From assembly GCA_933207985.1 (NCBI GenBank), contig OW240912.1:366665165-366729164 (forward strand): a stretch of 64,000 nt of DNA. Direction: 5' to 3'. Every line of letters begins with the position of its first letter. Position 1 is the stretch's first letter. Positions 11,449 to 23,300 of the stretch are shown here, piece by piece. A program made the position numbers and the translations under genes. The DNA comes from Pelobates cultripes. Its lineage: Eukaryota; Chordata; Amphibia; Anura; Pelobatidae. The notes beneath the pieces were generated by a model. The model saw only the letters and a list, made by a program, of their open reading frames with translations. It made no database searches and was not told the DNA's origin.

Positions 11449-12167
11449 ATTGGTGGCAAGCGACGGGATGAATCCCACAGCACAGAAGGTCATCTACACA
11501 TCCCAATTTGGTGGAGGAAATGCAGTATGAGGAATAAAGGCGTGCTACCCTTAAAGACATACTTGAATGCCGAGCACGGTCAGCAAGCAATTTGAAAAAG
11601 CGAGAAATTATTGCTTTGCTACTGGAGATGGATGCAGCACAGGGAATGGAGAGAGCTAATGTGCCCAGCATTTTGGATTTAACACCTGAGGAGATACAGT
11701 TTAACGGGGCAGTTCAAATAAGGCTGGCACACTTTGGCCCCAACCCCTCAGCAGACATTGTGGAATGTGTGCAGGCAGCAGTGATGGCACACCAAGCGCT
11801 CCAGGAAAGAGGAGCTGCAGCAGTAGAGGTACCCAATAACAATTTTGGAAGAAAAAAGGTACCCTTTGCTGCGTTTAAAATTTTTATTGAAACAGAGGGA
11901 GAGATTGACGGGTTCCTGGCTGACTTTGAAAGGAAGTGTGCCCTGCACCAGGTACCCGCAGACGAATGTGTCACCATCCTCTCTGGGAAATTATCCGGCC
12001 AGGCTAGTGAAGCATTTCGGGCCATCCCAGAGGAGGACATCACCAGCTACCGAGCGGTGAAAGATGCGCTCTTAGCCAGGTACGCGGTGACCCCAGAAGC
12101 ATACAGACAACGATTTAGGGAGACTAACAAGCAGGTTGGCGACTCCTATGTAGAGTGGGCCTTCAGG
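11449..12167 (+). pseudogene. Ty3/Gypsy gag, N-terminal part (interrupted)
   Basis: An open frame from 11592 reads a Gag-like protein with the segment ANVPSILDLTPEEIQF and a capsid-like region ending in DSYVEWAF. Gag shapes the particle that packages element RNA. An earlier ATG at 11469 opens a frame that stops after about 20 codons, so the N-terminus is already broken. At 12168 the frame runs into a hAT insertion. The Gag frame resumes at 13994 in the same phase, so this insertion alone caused the split. It is a decayed copy with no expected function. Confidence 0.75.
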
Positions 12168-13985
12168 CATGGGAGTCCGCAGGGGGGGGCAAGGGGGGGC
12201 CCCCTGCCCCCCCCTGGATTTTTCAGCTTGTTCTGCTATTTTTCGTGTGATTTAAAATGAACTGCAATACCGCCGCCGGCCAGTGTATGGAGAGAGACAG
12301 GGATAGGAAGCTGCATCTTATCCCTGCTTCTCTCTGCTGATTGAAACCGCAGGGGAACAACACATGCAGCCAGAGACAGCCTACAGATCAGGTAAGTGGG
12401 AGGAGGGTTTGAGAGGGGGGCAGCAGCCTTAGCAGCAGCCCATAGATTTGGGGGGCAGCAACCCAGATTTGCAGCAGCCTGCAGATTTGGAGGCAGCAGC
12501 AGCATAGACTTGGAGGCAGCCCAGCAGCCTTGGGGCCGCCCATAGATTTGGGGCAGCATAGCCTATAGCAGCAGCCTTTTTAGACCAAAGGCGTTTCAGG
12601 GGGCAGCAGCCCAGAGCCCATAGATTTAGGGATTTGGGCAGCAGCCTATAGATTTGGGGGCAGCAGCCCATAGATTTGGGGCAGCAGCCCATAGATTTGG
12701 GGCAGCAGCCCATAGATTTGGGGGCAGCAGCCCATAGATTTGGGGAGGGGGGCAGCAGCCTATAGATTTGGGGGGGCAGCAGCCTATAGATATATAGAAA
12801 TGAACAGGAAGGGTCAGCAAGGAGCTTGAAGGTAAAGCAGCACAAAGGTAAAGTAGAAGGAGCAGAAAGGGTCAGAAATGAGCTGGAAGGGGCAGAAGGA
12901 GCACAAACATAAAGTAGGAGAATGAGCAGGAAGGGCCTGCAAGGAGCAGGAAGGAGCACAAAGGGACAGCAAGGAGGACAAAGGTAAAGGAGCAGAAAGA
13001 ATCAGAAGGAGCACAAAGGTAAAGTAGGAGAAAGAGCAGAAAGAGACAGCAAGGAGCACAAAGGTAAAGTAGAAAAGGGAGCAGAAAGGGTCTGCAAGGA
13101 GCAGAAAGGGACCAGAATGAGAAAGGAGCAGAAGGGCGCAAAATAAGCAGAAAGTAGCAGAAAGGTAAAAGAGCAGAAGGGGCCAAGGATAGAAAACAGT
13201 GTAAGAAGAAAAAAAAAGACTGTCAAATGAAGGAGAGGAAAAGGAGATTGGAGCAGGAAGGACAAATGAAGTGAACCCTCCACTTTATTCTGGACACCAC
13301 ATCATAAGGCTTTGGTACCTGGGCCTGGCAGGGAAACGCTGGACCTTCTCATCTCCAAAAGTAAAAAAATATCAGTATTAATGTGTTCACTTATATTTAC
13401 TGAGTGTCAGGAAGCACAGAGTGACGTTGGGTAGGGGTGTTGCTGATTGGCTAGAGCGGTCAGCTGGCACTCTAAGCCAATCAGTAGTTCCCCATTCATA
13501 AAAAAGTAAAAATATTTTATGAACCGGGAACTAGCGATTGGCTTAGAGCGTCAACTGACCACTCTAGCCAATCAGCGGCACCCATGCCTGACGTCAATCT
13601 GCACTTCCTGACACTCTGTTTCAGAAGCCAAATACCACTGAGTGACCTGGAGCTGGAGGAAGCCTTTGGGGTTAAACCATTTGAGAGCGATTTAACCACT
13701 TAAAGGAAAGCGAGCACTCAGGGGCTTCCTGGCATCATAGCATTTTCATTTAGGTGAAGTTGTTATGGTGACCAGAAATGTCCTTTAATTTGCTTAAAGG
13801 AACACTATAGTGTCAGGAATACAAACATATATTCCTGACACCATAGTTGTGAAAACGCTATTCACCCTGGCTTTATGTGATAATGGCTATGCCCCTTCCC
13901 TTTCATGACACTGTCAAAAAGGTACCAAGCATGGATGTCATTACAATTATGCCCCCACCTGGAAAAATTCCTGCGGACGCCCATG
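12168..13985. mobile_element. Non-autonomous hAT-like element inserted in gag
   Basis: The termini are CATGGGAGTCCGCAGG at the left and CCTGCGGACGCCCATG at the right. They are flanked by CCTTCAGG (12160-12167) and CCTGCAGG (13986-13993), an 8-bp duplication with one mismatch, as for hAT elements. Inside are a GCAGCAGCCCATAGATTTGG tandem array (about 12425-12795) and a purine-rich array of AGCAGAAAGG-like units (12800-13260). Small T2-like pieces lie at about 13699-13777 and 13795-13855. No transposase is present. Open frames crossing the arrays are compositional. Confidence 0.8.
12425..12795. repeat. Minisatellite (CAGCAGCCCATAGATTTGGG units)
   Basis: About fourteen variable units of roughly 20-28 bp are built on GCAGCAGCC(C/T)ATAGATTTGGGG. 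The array is internal to the hAT element and passes directly into the purine-rich AGCAGAAAGG array. Confidence 0.8.
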
Positions 13986-13993
13986 CCTGCAGG

Positions 13994-16006
13994 GTCCACC
14001 GTACCGCAGCCCACTGGATGGCAGGATGCCAAGCGGTAACTGGGGAAGAGGTGCTGCAGGTGTTTTTGCTGGAACACTGCTTCGACAGATTACCTGCCGG
14101 GGTCAGAGAGTGGGTCAGAGATAGAAAACCCTCTACCTTACCCGAGGCTGCCCGTCTGGCAGACGAATATACAGACGCCCGCAAGTTGGACAGTACAGCT
14201 ACCAAGGTTCCTGCCAGAATGCCGACCTGCCGACCAACAGCAACCCCAGCACAAACAGCATACCAACCACCAGTACACCGCACTCCAGCAGTACCGCCAG
14301 CGAACAATTACACGCAACCCTCCCTGTTCTATGCCCGGGATTATTCGCAGCCCATTAGGTGCTTTGGGTGCAAACAGTTGGGGCACAAGCGACCAGAGTG
14401 CCCACTGAACAGCGCCAATCAAGCTCAGTCCTGGAGGAGACCAACCAGCGGGAATCAGCGGCCACCTCACTGTATCGAGCAGGAGGAATTCTGGGGCATC
14501 CTACACGAGGCCGACTCAGTGCAAGCAGCTCATCAGGACAATCGTCAGCAACACCGGGAGACTGTGAAGCTGAATGGCAGAGTGGTGAACGGACTGAGAG
14601 ACACAGGAGCCACTATGACACTGCCCCCAAAGAACCTAGTCTCAGAACACCAGCACACTGGAGACACTGTGGCAGTGAGGGTAGCAGGAGGCGCCGTGTT
14701 CAGCTTACCTGTTGCCCGGGTCCATTTGGATTGGGGAGTGGGCGCTAGACACGTGGATGTGGGGGTTATGAAAGACTTGCCCGCTGATGTTCTTCTTGGG
14801 AACGATTTGGCCCCTTTGGTTTCGGCTTATGCCCCGATGGGTCCCGCTGACGTTAACCCAGTGACTACTCGTGCTCAGACCCGTGCTTCTGGAACTGGCT
14901 CACCTGCTGATGAGACCCAGGTAAGACCCTCTTCCCCAACTGGTACCCTAGATCAGGCCACCTTAAGCTGGGATTCCCCAGAGGAGTTTGGGAGGGAAAC
15001 CCGGGCGGATCTGACTCTCCAGAAGTACCGAGATAGAGCAGAGGCTGGAGAGGAAGGAGTAGATGGGGAGCGGTATGAGTGGGTGGGGGACAGGCTATAT
15101 AGGATCCTGAAGCCTTCCCAGAAGAGTGTAGCCCCTCCACCGAATCGACAGCTAGTGGTACCTGCAAAATACCGGCAGGAGATTCTGCGGATAGGGCATG
15201 ATGTTCCATTAGCTGGACATCTAGGGTCCCGTCGCACAGCCTATAGGATCTCACAGAATTTCTTTTTGCCCAACTTTAACCAGGCTGTGCGGATGTATTG
15301 CAGTACGTGCGACACATGTCAACGGGTAGGAAAGCGGGGGGACCACCCTAAGGCTAGGTTATTATCGATGCCTACTATAGGGGAGCCCTTTTCCCGCATA
15401 GCTGTTGACATTGTGGGTCCACTGGCCAGGGCTAATCCCTCCGGTAAGAAATATATTCTTACTGTGGTGGACTATGCCACTCGCTATCCAGAGGCACTAG
15501 CTCTGTCTAATATAGAGGCAGAGACGGTTGCTGATGCCCTGGTTAGAATTTTCACTAGGGTCGGGTTCCCTAAGGAGATCCTCTCCGACCAGGGAACCCA
15601 ATTCACCGCTGTGCTCACTCAGCAGCTGTGGAAGGTGTGTGGCATTAAACCATTGCTTAGCGCACCCTACCATCCACAGACTAACGGTCTCTGTGAGCGC
15701 TTTAACGGTACCCTCAAGCAGATGCTGAGGACCTTTACAGATACTTGCAGAGACTGGGAGAGGTTCCTGCCTCATCTGTTGTTTTCTTACAGAGAGGTGC
15801 CCCAGGAATCTACTGGGTTCTCCCCCTTTGAGTTGCTTTATGGGAGAAGGGTCCGCGGACCCCTAGATCTCATTCGGGGCCACTGGGAGGGGGAGGGGGA
15901 GCAGGAGGGGACCCCCATAGTGCCATATGTCCTGGAACTCCGGGACCGCATGGAGAAACTGTCCCTGATGGTAAGGGAGAATCTCCAGGCGGCTCAGGGG
16001 AGATAG
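13994..16006 (+). pseudogene. Ty3/Gypsy gag C-terminus, protease and integrase (3' truncated)
   Basis: One open frame runs on from the hAT insertion. In order it shows a Gag segment, a CCHC zinc knuckle (CFGCKQLGHKRPEC, near 14361-14402), an aspartic protease with DTG near 14600, and a linker. Integrase follows: an HHCC zinc-binding region (H-x5-H near 15196-15222, CSTCDTC near 15299-15319), then a DDE core with AVDIVGP, LSDQGTQF and the glutamate in CERFNGTL. No reverse transcriptase or RNase H lies between protease and integrase, so integrase comes first, as in Gmr1-type Gypsy elements. The frame stops at 16006 and similarity ends there. The downstream RT, RNase H and 3' LTR are absent. Confidence 0.85.
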
Positions 16007-18052
16007 AAGAGGTGGTACATTCTGATAAACTTTGCTTAAAAACGCTAATTATAAAATAAGGTACAAAATACACATTTTTGCTCAAGTGATAGTTCTCTGT
16101 ATACAGTGATGCATGTTTCTATTGAAAACCATAAAAAGCTAACCCAACTTCACCCACAGAGACCTAAACAAGGACAATAAGGACAGGACAACTTAGCTGT
16201 GTATTAAGGTGATTACACCTGGCACACCCATTGCTCACAGATATGGTCAAGGGCCTATTACCTTTGTAAAACAAGGCTTTTCTAGGAGAACATAGGTAAT
16301 AACAGACTGTAAAACTGCACATGGCATATTATGTTGGATGCACAATTCCTCAACATCAACAATCAAATTGGCACTGCCAAAAATAGTCGTTTAGAATTCA
16401 TACTTTGGGAGTGTTGGCTACACATAAATCACTGTAGGATGCTATTTTGTAGAAATAATTCAAGACTGTGACATTTGCAGTGTTTATTTGTTTACACAAT
16501 CATTCTTCTTTGTACCTGCTGACACAGCTCATTTCCCTGCTGTTTAAAAGCAGCAGTTAAGAATTGTTAATAACAACAGATGGTAGATGTTTGCAGCTTA
16601 AAATACGGACTGTTATCTTGGTCCAACTCTGTTTTTAATATCTGTTTGCTACTCACATTCACCTCCACTGATACCAACCACCACTAAGCACTTGCCACTT
16701 TGAACACTGGACGTACATCAAGAAAAAGGCTCAGTTTCCAATTTATTGCCATAGCAATTGCACTAGGATGCTATAAAAGGTTTGATCAGCAAATGCACAC
16801 CTCACCTGCTATCATCTTAGCAAGTTGCCCTTGTATTTGCATACATCTGACTTCACTGTTTTGGGTTTTTTTTAATTGAAAACTACATATATCACGATTA
16901 TAGATAGGCTTTGGTCTTCAATGGTCTTTATAGAAGATACCACACTCAATTTTAAGGGGCACACAGATGTCAGTAATCTGTACTGCAAAGTTCCTAAAGT
17001 ATACTTTAAGTGCATGTCACCCCTATGTCACTTTTGATGAAGGCCCACCTGCGTCATTCTTAAAACATCTTTTCCGTGTAGTGAATCTGAGAGTGTTATT
17101 TTTCTTGTATTTTCTTGTATTCATTCCTGGTTATTTGACTTTGGCTTGCCTTTGAATATTGTCCTATCTGTAATCCTAGAAACTGGCTTGTTTACTCGTA
17201 CTCACTGCCTTCTGTTGCCCCAGACCTTGGATTGCATCTGACTTTTCTCATACCTGTCCTACAGGTCTTGGTTACTTTACTATCAGCGTTAAGTTTGACT
17301 ATCTCTAAGGACCGATAATACGCACATGTCCATCTATATAATTTCCTATCTACCTAGATGTGACCTAAGCTCTGCATGCTGGGCAGTGTAATATGGTGGG
17401 GATATTACATTGGGGGATGAAGTTGTTTTGGTGCCTAGCATGTGCCTTCAGCTATAGAACTTTATGTTTTTTTAATTATAAGATGTATTGAAAGTTTACT
17501 ATTGCTAACTGTAGGCAGGTGTAATCAGTTTTAGTTACCAACAGATGGCCATTTTTACCATTTATCATAGAAAGTAGGTGTTATTTAGCTTTAAGGGGCT
17601 ATTGTTAATCTCTGTGGGAGATGTTAAAACTTTTAGCAGCCGTTAGTTACCAATCATCAAAAGGTTTTGTAGCACAGTAACAGTGACAGCTATTTTAGCA
17701 ATTATTGACCTGAGAAAATTAATGGCAGTAAGCCAAAGGAAACTGTGTAAAATGCTGTGGTAGTGGTTACCACACAAACAGGAGTGGGCCAATCGCTTAG
17801 GGTTGAAGAAAAGGGTGTCAGGGTAGTGAGTGGAACTAAACACCACTCAGCCTGCTTGAAGAAGGGAGGTGTGGCACTGCGGTATGGCAATGGCCTAGGC
17901 ACACTAATATCCACATATATCAAATAAAGAGTGCACTGCACTCAAGATGGCTGACATACAGAGGTGAGCTTCATTGTTGATAACAGATCCTCTCTCCTGG
18001 TTTTGCTGGTAATTTGGAACCTTAGAAGTCTTTGGTTAGAGATAGAACTTTA
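16007..18052. other. Intergenic, downstream of SLC25A15
   Basis: AT-rich sequence without a recognised gene. TTTTGATGAAGGCCCACC near 17032-17049 resembles decayed copies of the GATGAAG...GAAACG repeat discussed for 31346. The SLC25A15 3' UTR should occupy the right end, but no clear polyadenylation site was identified. Confidence 0.4.
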
Positions 18053-18174
18053 CTATTCATCAAATTGTTTCATCATCAGTTTCCTGCTGTATTCATATGC
18101 TACAAAGAGGGCTCCATTTGCTGGGAATGCTCTGATTAAGGTAGGTGTCAGCCCTGAATATAGGGCTAACACAC
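18053..18174 (-). CDS. SLC25A15: SLC25A15 last coding exon with stop
   Basis: Residues 262-301 and the TAG stop at 18055-18053. [20 protein letters not shown] and EYSRKLMM match the conserved carrier C-terminus. The protein ends MMKQFDE. The acceptor is ATTTTGCAG. The exon start is in phase with exon 5. Confidence 0.94.
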
Positions 18175-20332
18175 CTGCAAAATAAGAAACGTATTATTTA
18201 GACAGTTGCCACAAGTCCATGTAAAATGTACAAAAATTGAAGGATGAGATATGAGTTTAAGTTCAGTCAATTCTGCTGTATATTTTAGAGCAATAATGGC
18301 TGAAAACAGCACTGCTTACTTTTGTGGACTACATTTTCCATGACAGACTTTCAATCCTCGGAATCTCACTTTGGGGAGATATGTGTAATTTGTGGATGTG
18401 TGTGTCTGAATGTCAGTGTGAATGTCTGTGTGACCCCAAAATACACGCCTGCGATAGAGATTTGAGCCTATCCTAGTGAGGCTCACCTCCATGTGAGTGG
18501 ATCTTATTACACCAATATTCACTCTTTGTAGTGACATATTACACTATATTTCCATCTCTCCCCCTTAGATTATATATTTCAGTTTTGGGGGGTAAGTGAT
18601 TGGTGTTAAAGCGCTCCACCTCTTTGACTGGGGTTGGTTTCTATACCACACAGTTTAACACTGTTTTATTATCATTTATGTCAAGGAGTGAGAAACTTAC
18701 ACGCTGGTGGTAGCAGCTCATATATATTTGTACCAATATTGTTTACACAAAATATCTATTGTTATAATGAATGTCTGTGTAAGTGTATGGACGAGTGTCA
18801 GTATGAGCCTGCGCAGGAATGTAAGTGTAAATCTGTGTAGTATGATTGTCAGTATGCGTATATGTATTGTGGTGTATGCATATTAGCATCTTGTATATTA
18901 ATTTGTATCTTTGTATCAATTAATGTGTGTTTATGATTGAGTGTTACTATGTATGCATGCTCGTGGGGGGGGGGGGAAGCTTCTTACTAGCTAGTTGGGG
19001 GTATGTGCAAGTTATGTATGTGTGCCAGTGGCTAGTGATGTGTGTGTGTATAGCTAATTGCATGTATGTGTTTGCGTGAATGACACTGTGAATGAGTGTA
19101 GGCGGACTCCACAAATGGTATGGATGGCCCTATTTCCTGATACTCCGCTAAACACGAGTACAACGAATGCTTCACTCCAGCAAATGTATTGTTTCTGCTG
19201 TCCTTACCAGTTCTGGAAAATCTAAATGTATACAGACTAATCATCTCTAAAAGTCGAACGGTTGACTATAACTAAATCAATTTTCACCTCAGGTGTAGCT
19301 TTGATTGATCTATATTTTAGATCCATGTTTTTTGTGGAATGTGAGAAGCCCCCTATACATATTGTAAATGTGAAGGCAGTCAACCTTTCCACTGTTTTGA
19401 CAACCCCTAACGGACCCCTTAAAGGTTTACTGTCATTTTTTTCTTTCAGTTTTCCTTTTCTTATGATTTTACTTTACGCAGCCTCTTGCCTTCATTATTT
19501 CTTATCTTTTCCTCCTTGCCCCAGGTATCAGATATCAATATCCAAATTTCATAGTAACAATTCAATCACATACAAATCCCTCTGCTACCTCTTGTCTCAT
19601 ATCCCCAGTTTAACCTTTAGATTGTAAGCTCACGGGCAGGGTCCTCTACCTGTTGTATCGGTCTGTTCTTATTGTGTTTGTCTTTTTCCCAATTGTACAG
19701 CACTGCGGAATTTGTTGGCACTTTATAAATGCCAGTAATAATAATAATAATAATCTTGTATATGTATGTAAACAACACACAATTTAGCAGAATGTGTGAT
19801 AAAGCGAATGTATGAAAAGTGTCAAAATGTAATTGGGGCTTCTAATCTTAAAAAAAATATGTATTTTTTTATTTGGTGGTTATTGGTTTTGTGATCACTG
19901 TTAAAGTGCCCCAGTCATGGTATCTATACCTTAAATTACAGAAATGTTACATTTCATCTTTACATTGTGCTAGTAGAAATCCAAGCGTTTTAATTTAATG
20001 CCTCTTAAAGTTTTTCTTCTGTCCTCACCTGTTAATCAATCCTTAGTATCTAAGTAGAGGATTGAGTGTCAGGGACAGCAAGAGTACCCTCCCGAATCCC
20101 AAAAGTAGCTCTCTTGCTCCATGATACTCTTCTACTCCCCAGCCAGCATTTCTCAAGCTTTCAGAGGGATTAGGATGCTCTGATGCCTAAATGCTGACCC
20201 TGAAACCAATTTGTTGGTGTGGAGCAGAGCTGGAGCAACTGCAGGCCATATAAATGATATCCTTACTGTTAAATATCAAAGTAAACATTTCATGGCAGAT
20301 TTACTTTAAATAATGGAGGGTAGATTAGAGAA

Positions 20333-20397
<65 letters not shown>

Positions 20398-23300
20398 GTA
20401 TACCTTCATTTCTTAAAATTCTTCCAAATGTCCTGATGAATCCTGCTTGTTTTCCCATCATAGAAAGGACTTGAATTCTGGATTTAACACAATCCACTGG
20501 AAACACAACTAGCCACAAGGAGATCCCTCCAATGCCTCCGCTAATCATCAGGGGAAGAACCCCTAGGAAGGACAAAATGTTAATTTTGGATAAATTATAG
20601 TCAATAAACTTGTATTAAAGTAGAACGATAGATGAACATAGCATGTTAATTGGCAATTGCCATAAGCTTACACAAACAAGGAAATCACTTTCAATATCAA
20701 TATAACAATAATTGTTATGGTAAATTAAAAATTAGGCATTCAAGAAATGTTTCTCTTTAAATACATCTCAGAATGATCACTTTTTTAGATAAATTAATTA
20801 GCACTTTCTTGACTTTCATTAAAAAGGAACTGGTACATTGGATATACAAATTTTTTTTTAATTGTTTGAATTTGCACATTTTTTTTTCTGTATATTATAT
20901 TAATATTGCACTCTGGAACCCTTCGGAAAAGGCGCAAATGTATATGTATTCTTCGTGCAAATAAACTCACATTTCCCATGATTTCAATTTGGACAAATCC
21001 CCAAACTGAGTGCTATTAAAGTTAATCATTTTTAAGCAAACTCACATCATAAAGAGAATCTAACTATTATTCACTACATTATTATTCACTAAAGTGAGAA
21101 TTGAAAGTAAATTTCACATTTAAGTCCAAAGTGGTCAAACTCGACACATTGCTGAATTAAATAATTTTTCTGGTTTATCTGTTTTGACTTTCATTTTTAA
21201 ATTAATTTTGAATTCTCACTTCAGTGAATAATTTTGTAAGAGGTAAGTTTTGATTGCGATAAATTTGTCTGCCCTAAGCTGATACAACTTTCCGCTGTAG
21301 AGGGAAGAACGGAGGAAACTGTATAATGAATGGTGAATCTTTGAACAATTATTAGTCAAGATGGCTACACCCAATACCTGGATCAGTTGGTGGTGCTAAG
21401 CTGACTTTATATATAGTTCTGCTCACTATTTAACAAAACAATATATATCAGTAGCATATATTGGGATGACTGTACTGTAAAACATAAAAAATATAAAGAC
21501 AGGTCCTCTTCAAATCATTATAAGCAAATCAGTCATCTAAATAATCTTTAAAGCTTCTAGCATAAAACTCTCCATCTCAGCATTATCTAAAAATTGTTCA
21601 GCGGTTTTCTGGATGTTGTTGTCAGTTACATTGCTGTGTCATAGGTATTTGGTGTGCAAAAGCAGGTTGAGTGAAATAAGCGATGCAAGCACCAGTGGAA
21701 GGGGAACGTCAAGTCAGAAATACAGTAAATCAGTTTCCAAACATGTGCCTTAGGTGTAATCTGGATCTACTTTCCGCATAGAAGATTGTGAGCCTCTCTA
21801 GAATGTCTGCTAATCAAACTGACAGTTTCCCCGAAGAAGCAATTTAGTTACTAAATTGAATGTAAACGTTGTAATCCGGTGTATCTTTGTTTATATTTCT
21901 TCCTATATGCAGATTACCATACCACAGAGTATTTGAATATATATAATTTCAGTAATCCATCTGAGCTACCAGCTGTAGAGCAGGTAGTTGCTCTATTATT
22001 TGGGAGTAATGTCTAACCACCATTCTATCACAATACTGTATTATCAATGTTGTTATCCATCAGAGTTGCCAGTTGTAGAGCAGGTGGTTGCTACATTATT
22101 TGCGTGTAAAGCCTAGCCACCATTCTATCACAATACACACTGTATTATCAATTTTGTTATCCAACTGAGCTACCAGTTGTAGAGCAGGTTGTTACTCCAT
22201 TATTTGTGAGTAATGTCTAATCACTATTCTCTCACAGTAGTGTATTATCAATGTTTTTATGCATCTGAGCTGCCAGTTGTAGAACAGGTAGTTGCTCCAT
22301 TATTTGCGATTAAAGTCTAACCGCCATTCTATCACAATGCAATACCGTAATATCAATGTTGTTATCCATTGTTATCCATCTGAGCTACATATTGTAGAAC
22401 AGGTCATTGCTCCGTTATTTGTGAGTAATGTCTAATCACTATTCTCTCACAATACAATACATATTATTAATGTTGTTTTTCTTTGTGTACACACCCACTG
22501 TGGATTTCATCTCTGCCTACCATTGTAAGTATATGAGTGTTGTTCTTTATAAAAATCATTTTATTGTATAGCACATTTAGTTTGTTCTTTATTATAGATT
22601 TTTACAGTTTCAGAGAATAATATGCATATTTGTTTTCCTGCTTAATTTTATTATTTATGTATAAACTCATGTTATGCCATAATATGCTTGTTTCTCTCAC
22701 TTACCACTTACTGTTAAGATTTGGGAGTTCAAGCTCTGCCCATTTTCACTTTCTACCATAAATAAACACTATTTTGCTTCAATAAAATTCCAATTTAGTG
22801 TTTATCAGGGCCTTTCGCTAAAGTCTGAATTTTTGCTAATTAAATTTAGGTGGAATAACTGAGGCATAAATAGCTAATTTGGAAGAATTCTTCAACTCTC
22901 TAAAGCTATACTCACACCATGGCTTATTTTTCCATTTGGATTTCATTCCCAAAAATTCAGTGTGTAGAGAACAACCATGTAACAGTTTTGAAAAGATAAA
23001 ACACTCAAAAGCACTGAGTAGATGTTGCAGAGTTTTGTCATAATTTAATATTTTCACAGCAGTATGTTCGGTAGACCGTTCCCATATTGACATTCAGTTA
23101 CTTGTAGGACATGTATCTCCACCTTAGTGAGAAGGCGCCTTAATGAAAATAGCCTCCTCGGAGGCTCGTGATGGGGTTGAATACAAAAATAAATGCATCA
23201 TCAGAATGGAAAATAAGATAAAGGAAGGAGTAAATATGTAGCATTACCTACCCAGTTCATCTTTTGTTTTCTCTCCAGATATAAATAATGAGCGTCCCAA

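Larger units (their letters stand above)
18175..20403 (-). other. SLC25A15 last intron
   Basis: It holds GT-rich low-complexity sequence (about 18360-19070), a run of about 14 G near 18965-18978 and an L2 tail at 19620-19755 (AGCACTGCGGAATTTG then AATAAT repeats). An AT microsatellite lies at the exon 5 edge. No other gene is seen. Confidence 0.6.

Noticed and set aside
12236..13283. Minus-strand leucine/cysteine-rich frames
   Set aside because: Reading of GCAGCAGCC and AGCAGAAAGG arrays, with no conserved domain.
13877..13993. Apparent start of the 709-codon pol frame
   Set aside because: The first ~39 codons lie in the hAT element and its target duplication. True Gag sequence resumes at 13994.
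16007..18052. 3' LTR for the Gypsy element
   Set aside because: No sequence resembling the LTR hairpin, the TATA-like box or the TTAACA end was found downstream of integrase.
20306..20403. Extension of SLC25A15 exon 5 frame into YIYIYI sequence
   Set aside because: This is the AT microsatellite past the exon 5 splice donor. The true frame continues in the exon at 18174.
21957..22480. CRISPR-like array
   Set aside because: The genome is vertebrate and the units are contiguous ~100-bp tandem repeats without spacers.
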